Shown one piece after another: positions 57,200 to 64,000 of a stretch of 64,000 bases of DNA. The position numbers were made by a program, and so were the translations under genes. The number at the start of each line of letters is the position of its first letter. Within the stretch, counting starts at the first letter, position 1. The notes beneath the pieces were generated by a model. The model saw only the letters and a list, made by a program, of their open reading frames with translations. It was not told the origin of the DNA and did not search any database. Location of the stretch: NCBI RefSeq assembly GCF_902686445.1, contig NC_062220.1, positions 114,500,643 through 114,564,642 of the forward strand, read 5' to 3'. Origin of the DNA: Sciurus carolinensis. Its lineage: Eukaryota > Chordata > Mammalia > Rodentia > Sciuridae.

Positions 57200-57910
57200 A
57201 TCCAAAGTCCATGTGGCTAAATCAAACGGTCATACTTCAGTCCTCATTTTCCTTGACCTCTCAGTAACATTCAACACTACTGACTACCACCCTTTATTTT
57301 CCCTACTCCCTCTTCTCAAAATCCTTTTCTCCTAGCTTTGTTAACACAACAGTCTTTAATCTCTTATTTCATCTCCTTTGTTGACTCATGCTCCATTTAA
57401 TCTCTAAATATTGGAGTTCCTTAAGGCTGTGTCCTGGCACCTTCCCCTTCTCCCACTCTAGCTTCTCAATAAGCAAGCTCTTATACACCCATGGCATTAA
57501 TTATCCTCCATATGTAGATGACTTTCAAATCTCCAACCCAGACCCCTCTCCAGAGCTTCACACTTCCCCATATAGTCACCTATTTGTATTTTCCCCGGGG
57601 GAGTTTTTCAGGTACTCTAAACTTAGCAGGTTCAAAATTCCCATTGTTATCTTCCTTAGAACAGCACCCCCATCCATGCATTAGCCAAACTAGAAATTGG
57701 GGAGTTATGGTTGACTTACCTACCTCTCCCTGTCATCACATCCAGTTGGTCATTCTTCTGACTCTTCCTTTTAAATGTTTCTCTCAGTGGTGACTTTCTC
57801 CATCTATACTGCCACACACTTATCACCTGACTGGCACCATAGCAGACCCATCACTCTGCATGCACTTTATGCCTCCAATATAATTCTAACCGCATTGTTT
57901 TTTGAGAATT
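57200..57910 (+). pseudogene. LINE-2 reverse transcriptase remnant
   Basis: The RT entry motif of L2/CR1 elements is decayed near 57411-57460 (GGAGTTCCTTAAGGCTGTGT encodes GVP, a stop, then GCV). The catalytic box is present as YVDD in the frame 57388-57684 (residues PPYVDDFQISNPDPSPELH). L2 usually has YADD. Frames are broken on both sides. No activity is expected. Confidence 0.65.
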
Positions 57911-58119
57911 CATTCATTCACTTATTCATCAAAAAAAAATTATTCAGCCCTTACTATGTGCTCCTTACTAAAGGTTAATGATACAAAATATGACCAAGAC
58001 CAGCATATTCCTGATCTCCTAGAATTCTACAAAGTGTATGGTTGGGAGAACTAACTTAATTGGGTGGTAGTGGTATAAAAAAAGAAAAATCATCTTTCCT
58101 CTGCTCCTCAGACCACAAT

Positions 58120-58760
58120 CAACACAGGAGATTTCTATCACCTACAAAGTTGGGAGAACTTCTCCCCGCCAACAAGCAAGCAAGCAAGCAATTCTGGGTA
58201 TCCTCTACTCCAATTCAGTTCTGTCACAATCTATGCAGAGATACTGTCAGATCCCACAAGATGAGGGCTCGGTCCCTGAGGAGGCACCAATACACCAGCC
58301 AATCACAAGCTGCAGGTTGTTTCACCTGTGCTTCTGACAAACTGACTGTAAATCAGCGTTCCCACAACTCCCTCCTCAAGTTTGACTAACTTGCTTTAGT
58401 AGCTTACAGAACCCAGGGAAATACACTTATGTTTGCCAGTTTATTATAAAGGATGTTACAAAGGATACAGATGAAGACATGCATAGGGTAAAATAGGAAA
58501 AGCGGCACATGCTCTCTCTGGACCACGAATTTCCACATGTTCGGTTATCTGAAAGCTCTTCAAATCCTATCCTTTTGGTTTTAGTGAAGATTTCATTACA
58601 TATCTAATGCTAATAGACTAGGTGGGGAAACCCAGAAAGGCCTGTCTGTTCAGATTCTCCCTGGTCTCTCTGTATAGCATTTCTACCTCCTGGGTATAGG
58701 ACAGGACCCCTTCTGAAATGGGTTCTTACCATTTACTATCTATCAGATAAGGTAGGTCAA
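58120..58760. mobile_element. Old mammalian LTR, family not certain
   Basis: Words typical of an ancient LTR: GCTTACAGAACCCAGGGAAA, CCAGTTTATTATAAAGGATG, GAAAGCTCTTCAAATCCTAT and CCTTTTGGTTTTAGTGAAGA. TTTATT in 58440-58445 would be a poly(A) signal if the LTR is antisense. Termini are unclear. Confidence 0.4.
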
Positions 58761-59195
58761 AGAAAGATGATAAAAATAGAGTGTCTATGACCTGTCTTGC
58801 GGAAGGAAGAGCAGAGCATGCACGTGAACATTAAAGGCAATGTTCAGAGGGAGGCAAGCAGGGCCCATTTGAAGATCTGCAAGTAAACAATGTGGGGTCA
58901 AGATGAAGCCATGGAGATAGAACAGGGCAATAAAACACCTGGACTTTATCCTAAAGACAATAAGTCCTTAAAGGATGAATGATGAAGCAGAAGAATGATG
59001 TGTTTGGATTTGCATATGAGACAACTTGTGTTCCAGACTGGAGAATGAATTGGAAAAGCAGTAATAGTAATTGGGAGAAATGATGTTGGTCTGCAGTAAA
59101 GTAGAAGTAGTAGGAACAGAGAAACATTGATGGATTTGAGAGATATTAAGGAGGTAGGATCAATAAGATTTAGTAATTGTTATAGTAGAGTGATA

Positions 59196-59377
59196 GGGGT
59201 TGGGGCTGTAGCTCAGTGGTAGAGTGCTTGCCTAGAATGTGTGAGGCACTGGGTTCAATCCTCAGCACCACACAAAAATAAATGTTAAAAAAACAAAGAT
59301 TTTGGGCTGGGGATATAGCTCAGTTGGTAGAGTGCCTACCTTGCAAGCACAAGGCCCTGGGTTCAATCCCCAGCACC

Positions 59378-59417
<40 letters not shown>

Positions 59418-59457
59418 TTTTGAGTTCATCTACAACTAAGAAAAAAATTTTTTTTTA
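59196..59457 (+). mobile_element. Long ID-type SINE interrupted by a younger ID
   Basis: The body starts GGGGTTGGGGCTGTAGCTCA. It has a complete B box (GGGTTCAATCCTCAGCACCA), then ACACAAAAATAAATG and the extension that continues after the inserted ID as GAGTTCATCTACAACTAAGA with a T/A-rich end. It is the same subfamily as 9799-9939. Confidence 0.92.
59295..59421 (+). mobile_element. Young ID nested in ID-type SINE, 9-bp TSD
   Basis: The body starts at 59304 (GGGCTGGGGATATAGCTCAG) and is followed by a tail of more than 30 A. AAAGATTTT flanks it at 59295-59303 and 59413-59421. Confidence 0.95.
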
Positions 59458-60060
59458 ATGATGGAGTGATCATAAATGACTCAAATTTTTAACTTGGACA
59501 CCTCAAGTAAATAGTATCAAAGATTGGAAGTAGGCTTAGAAAAGGAGATGATGAATTCCAGTTTGGACAACTGCATTTGAGTTTTCTTTGGAAAATCCAT
59601 GTGGAGACCTTTAGTAGGTACTTGGGTATACACATGACTGTGGAATTCTGAATGCAGATCTAGATTTTGATCATATAAATGTGGGAGTCTTGTGAGTGAT
59701 CGTTGATTCCTGGAAGTGGATAAGATCACTCACAGACTGTGGAGAAAAGAAAGACAGCTAAAGACAGAACTTAAGGAGACCCGTCAAGTAACAAGCATTT
59801 TTTAAGAGAATGAGTAAGTGAATAAATAATAAAAACAGAATCATTTATATGAAGAGACTCTTTCTAGTGCTGTCTAAATACTGCTACAGGTGATAGATTA
59901 GCTAGATGATAGATAGATAATTGCTGCCAGATCAGCTGCTATCCTATTTATGTATAAGGCAAAGCTGTTAGGTTTCTCAAATGGAGAATATGTTATTAAA
60001 CAACAACAACAAAAAAAAAAAAAAAAAGGAAAATAGAGGGGGGGAAAAGGCATATCTTCA

Positions 60061-60190
60061 GCCAGGTGCTGTGTAATCCCAGTTACTCAAGGAGGCCGAG
60101 GCAGGAGAATTGCAAGTTTGAGGCCAACCTCAGCAATTTAGGCCCTAAGAAACTTAGTGAGACCCTGTCTCAAAATAAAAGAATAAAAAA
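60061..60190 (+). mobile_element. B1 SINE
   Basis: GCCAGGTGCTGTGTAATCCC through AGACCCTGTCTCAAAATAAA, with a short deletion in the A box region (GGTGC...TGTAATCCC). No ID half follows. An AAC/A-rich run precedes it (60001-60028). Confidence 0.92.
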
Positions 60191-60199
60191 GTATATCTT

Positions 60200-61225
60200 C
60201 AGGGCTTTGTCAGACATATATACTCTTATTAGTCTGCATACAAGAAACACCTTAAAAGCTACATATTTAAAATATGACCTGCATTAGAAATAATCTGATG
60301 CTCATTGAATGTTGTTCACTTCGCCCAGATAATTTGTCTAGCCTATCTGATTGCTGATTCTTTGCTTGGGCAGTTGGCTTTAGCATCAAATATGCTAAAA
60401 TCTGCCAGTTGGGATATACCTGAAAAATATTTCTCAAATGTTCCTTTGCATAAATAAATTTGTTGGTGTATATCATTCATATAGATTATTTATTTGTTTT
60501 AGGAAGTGTCTCTAGACTGATAACATACTTGCTTTAGAATCCATTAATTTTCTGCAAACCATTGAGAATTCCAAAGCCTTACTCATTGCCTTGAGAATGT
60601 ATACATTACTGAAAATGTTTTGACTAATTCACTGCAATAAAATTGTAGTTCTGCAACTTGTAATAAAACTCTGGTTTATTTGAACTATAGAAGAAAAAAA
60701 GAACAAAACTATTAAACCATCAAGCCAACTTGTCATTTGAGAATTTGTGTACCCATCCTCTCTTCTTTCTCTCCTCAGACTTGATAGAAGTAAGAATAAT
60801 TTTGTTTGAATGGAAAGCATGCCCAAGCAATTTCTAGACAATTTGAATTTTACCAAGTACTTTTTTTTATAATCAAACTATAGCAAATTCATCTCCTAGA
60901 TAAAGAAGTTGGTTTATGTGTTTGGAGTTTTTATGTTGCTATTTCCTTTACCTTAGAGCAGACCATATCAAACTTTTACATGTATAACCACCAGTTATTC
61001 AATTAGCAGCTCTATTTATTTTATCAGAGTTCCACTATTTTATATATAGTTTTTTATATATGTCTCTGTTTAAGCCAGAGGGAATTTATGTTTTCTGAGA
61101 TTAGGAATTTAACTGTTTTCTAAAACTAAAGGATAAATTGTGCTTAAATTACACATTCTAAGACCCAGTGTTTGTTTCTAAAATGGTACTCAAATGCTTT
61201 AGTGACAGTACCACTATTTTGTAGT
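60200..61225. other. Unassigned AT-rich sequence
   Basis: No gene or repeat family recognised. Minus frames 60267-60476 and 60629-60856 have no domain. Confidence 0.5.
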
Positions 61226-61341
61226 AACATAATATGAATAATAATAATAATAACATGCAACTAATACAAAAGAAAAAAGGGATAAATGCTGGACCCTCTG
61301 CTAGACATTCTGACAAGTCTTACTTCAAAATATATCATATT

Positions 61342-61560
61342 CTAGGTTGGTACAGTGGCTCATGCCTGTCATCCCAGTGGCTTGGGAGGCTGAGACAGGA
61401 TGATCACGAGTTCAAAGCCAATCTCAGCAATTTAGTGAGGCACTAAGCAACTCAGTGAGACTCTGTCTCTAATAAAATATTTAAAAAGGGCTAGGGATGT
61501 GACTCAGCAGTTAAGCACCCCTGGATTCAATCACTAGTACCAAAATAAATAAATAAATAA
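61342..61560 (+). mobile_element. B1-dID dimeric SINE
   Basis: B1 half (CTCATGCCTGTCATCCCAGT, GGCTTGGGAGGCTGAGACAG), linker AATAAAATATTTAAAAAGGG, ID half (CTAGGGATGTGACTCAGCAG) and an (AAAT)n tail. Confidence 0.95.
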
Positions 61561-61635
61561 ATATATACTTATTTACATATATGTACATATATATTTACAT
61601 ATATATATATATTTACATATATATATATGTACATG
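61561..61635. repeat. TA/TACA microsatellite
   Basis: Imperfect ATATAT, ACATATAT and TTTACATATA repeats directly after the SINE tail, probably seeded by it. Confidence 0.85.
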
Positions 61636-61639
61636 TTCC

Positions 61640-63360
61640 ATTTTCCTTTAAAAGAAGGAACAAAGGACATGGAAAACCCTTTCTTCCCATCTAGCAGCTA
61701 GAAAATATATAAATGTTCTCTATGTGTTTCTTGGAATTCCAGGCATTAGAGATTGTCTGACAGATTTTACTATAACCAGATTTTCACTTAGTTAAGCAAA
61801 AACAAGTCCTAAAATCTTTACCAAAGCGAAGCCCAATGGAGATGATGATGGTTAATGATGGTTCACTAATCAACTTGCCTTTAATCAATAACATATTAAA
61901 GGGGTCTTTCTTAATTCATTAATCTGAGCATATGATAGAAAAAACAAGACTGTATGTCTCTGCTAACTGAAATAGGGACTTAAATTATGGCTGCCTCTAA
62001 AGCAATCAGTGCTCTAGATCTCTCCTGACCCTGAATTGCTCCTAGTTGGCCCACACCTTGACAACTCTTCCTTCAAGAGTTGAATGTGCTGAATTCACGA
62101 GAGAGAGCCAAGAAACTGTCCCCAAAATTGGCTGCCTCCAGGGTACCTCAACTTCTAAAACTTAGAATACCAGACTCTGATACTGGCAGTAGGGCCTCTG
62201 TGCAGGGCCAAACCAACCCACAGGAAAGCAGGTTTGGATCCGTTATGCAACTTGAGGGATTAATTCTAGGTCTACCTGTCTTATATATGTCTTGTGCAGA
62301 TGTCAAAATCTCTGCTGAACTATGCCTTTCTCTGGTGATTCTCACAGATTCAAAGAATGAATTTTGTGTACAGTCAGCAAAATTCTGAGAGTACCAGGAA
62401 GAAGAGGAAGGTCAGCGAACCAGTGAAAGTCTTCATCCCTAACAGAAAATGAAAGATGCCTTTGCTATATTTGTTTTAAAATATTTCATTTTGAAAAGAC
62501 ATATATGAAGTATCTTAGCAGGAGAGTAAGTTCTTATCACCAAAACCTTTTTCAAAATTGTTGCTCAACTTCTTTAGTCAATTTACTAAATGTTAAGCTA
62601 CTGAGTAGGACATGGATTCACTTTGCCACAAGGAAATAAGGTCTCCAGGGCTGCCTTAGAATAACATTACTTCAAACCAGAGTTAGAAATGAGACAACCT
62701 TTTTATTTGTAAAAGAACCACAGCAACTAAAAGCTGTTGTTCCCAAAGGAAAGAAGGGTTTTCTTTGTGTAATTAAACTCTCCAGGTATTTAGTACTGTG
62801 AAATGTTTTAACTTGTTGTAACCTGTATGCTGGAATGCCTCTATAGCTTTATTAAAATTCCCACAGAGTTGCATAGGATATGTGTAGTGGTGGTTAGCCA
62901 GGTGTGATTTATGTGTTAACTTCAGTCACAAGGTTGATCAGCTAAGTGTGGGACCAGCATGTGCTATCCTTATAAAGTTCCTCAACTCTGGCCCCAGGCC
63001 CTATTCTGTTGGCCAATCCAAAACAGGGGACATGCTGTAATTCAACTGTCTGTCTCCCTTTTAAGGCCTATATTAAATATTTCCCAGTAAATACTTCAGT
63101 TTATCCATCTGTAACCTGCAGATGATGCTGTTTGTCCCCTCCTTAATCTGGAAGAATTTTGATAGACTTAATGATTAGTATTGAGATGAATAATAAATGA
63201 CTTACAGTATTATTTTTATTAATGCATAAGTTAAATGATAAATGTATGTATTTTATGGAGAAATAAAACCAAAATGCAAGGTATTTTTACTCATCTTTTT
63301 TCACATTGTGTGGTGTCTTCACTTATCGGTGTTCCTTCGAATGTAAAGTGTAGTGAGGCC
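61640..63360. other. Unassigned sequence
   Basis: No confident call. 62000-62400 and 62860-63120 are less AT-rich and may be old LTR sequence (TATAAAG at about 62972), but I cannot delimit termini. Confidence 0.4.
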
Positions 63361-63361
63361 G

Positions 63362-63492
63362 TCAGCACCTGAAATGCTTATTAAGATACAGATTACTGGG
63401 CCCGCCTTATTTCTACTAAATCAAACTCATGGGGGTTGGTCCCTGTGGAAAATTCTCAGAATTTTAATGCATGTGAAAAAATTGAGAACCTA
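63362..63492. mobile_element. hAT-Charlie MITE (MER20-like)
   Basis: CAGCACCTGAAATGCTTATT, AAGATACAGATTACTGGGCC, ATCAAACTCATGGGGGTTGG, AATTTTAATGCATGTGAAAA and ATTGAGAACC follow the MER20 layout in order, including the terminal TTGAGAACC. Confidence 0.7.
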
Positions 63493-64000
63493 TGACCTCT
63501 GACCCAGACTAAGGAGAACCTCTGGGCTAGATGTACCAGCAGAAGGCCATGTGTTATAGTAACAGAGAAGAAAATCCAAGGGAGCCTTCCTGTCTAGCAC
63601 AGCCCCTTGCTGGACTCTGACCATCCAGGGCAGCCTACCCACTGGGGCCTCGATCTGGCCTGGAGTACCAGGACCTGGGGGGAGTAGGGGAGGGGTGTTT
63701 TTTTTCCTGACCAGTATATTAAGTGGATTCATGTAAGCCTGCTCTGCCACTAAATAGGAGAAGGAGGGGAAAGGTATTGGGTTTATTATATCCTTGATAG
63801 AATTGTAGCCTGAGTCACCATAATTTCTTTTAAGAGTATCACATAAAGAGATTAGCTGTCTAGTAGAGGGATTAGGTTTGTTTTGTGTCTCTCTAGAGGG
63901 CAGATCTAAGACCAAATTGGTGAAAGCTACAGGAGGTCAATTTGTCTCAGTAGAGGAGGAGTTTTTAACTCCACAGCTTGTCAAAATTTTAAAATAAACT
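63493..64000. other. Unassigned; 141-codon open frame on minus strand
   Basis: The minus frame 63490-63915 encodes a proline-rich 141-residue peptide (for example NTPPLLPPGPGTPGQIEA). It has no signal peptide, domain or close start context I can name, and it begins inside the MITE edge at its 3' side. The composition is more complex than the flanks. It may be an old LTR or retroviral fragment. I do not call it a gene. Confidence 0.3.

Larger units (their letters stand above)
58870..59810 (-). mobile_element. LINE-2, antisense, split by nested SINEs
   Basis: Antisense L2: CTGGACTTTATCCTAAAGAC, GAATGATGTGTTTGGATTTG, then after the SINEs TGAATTCCAGTTTGGACAAC, AAATCCATGTGGAGACCTTT and AATGTGGGAGTCTTGTGAGT. 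The last block is the reverse of the RT region seen at 57500-57620. The SINE pair at 59196-59457 interrupts it. Confidence 0.65.

Noticed and set aside
63490..63915. 141-codon minus-strand frame
   Set aside because: Longest frame not explained by a known repeat, but no domain, no exon-like boundaries and no conserved-looking codon pattern by eye. A protein search would be needed to reopen it.
1..64000. A multi-gene or novel defence-type system
   Set aside because: No set of linked, intact coding genes exists in the window; coding traces are dead retrotransposon parts plus one possible single exon.

Overview
This window is AT-rich nuclear DNA from a rodent, most likely a squirrel-family species (Sciuridae). 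The evidence is the repeat content. There are young tRNA-Ala-derived ID elements and longer ID relatives with a 3' extension. There are dimeric 7SL-B1 plus tRNA SINEs (B1-dID type). Several L1 copies end in a G-rich 3' UTR that carries telomere-like hexamers. I found no intact protein-coding gene, rRNA, functional tRNA, CRISPR array or bacterial-type operon. Nearly every long open frame is a decayed LINE-1 or LINE-2 fragment or an antisense shadow. The window reads as intergenic DNA or the inside of one or more very long introns.

Layout. 1-1.1 kb: unassigned, with two tight hairpins. 1.1-3.8 kb: a 5'-truncated L1 with a perfect 18-bp target-site duplication (TSD) and a probable 3' transduction. 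3.9-4.1 kb: young ID. 4.4-5.4 kb: a CpG-bearing island of unknown origin. 5.8-6.8 kb: old L1 3' ends. 6.8-11 kb: mostly unassigned, with one possible orphan exon (9275-9379, minus). 11-16.3 kb: L1 3' ends, old L1M pieces and SINEs. 17-23.9 kb: a near full-length but dead L1 on the minus strand, with 5' UTR, ORF1 and ORF2 recognisable and two IDs nested in it. 24.8-37.3 kb: a deep nest of L1M, ERVL LTRs, younger L1s and SINEs whose order of insertion can be read from TSDs. 37.4-43.5 kb: hAT MITE, L1M/HAL1, SINEs, LINE-2 and another L1 3' end. 43.5-53 kb: sparse old repeats (MIR, MLT1, hAT, L1M), microsatellites and one L1 insertion only 80 bp long. 53.9-56 kb: an LTR split by a young L1 and followed by LINE-2. 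57-60 kb: two LINE-2 blocks in opposite orientation around an old LTR, with an ID inside another ID-type SINE. 60-64 kb: SINEs, AT microsatellites, a MER20-like MITE and unassigned sequence.

The main value of the window is as a record of retrotransposition. At least eight insertions have TSDs readable by eye. The most useful leads are the possible 105-bp exon, the L1 3' transduction, the variable telomere-like hexamers in the L1 3' UTR, the hairpins that look like template-switch scars, and the CpG-bearing island. No multi-gene system is present. Family names are given from recognition of sequence, not from a database search.
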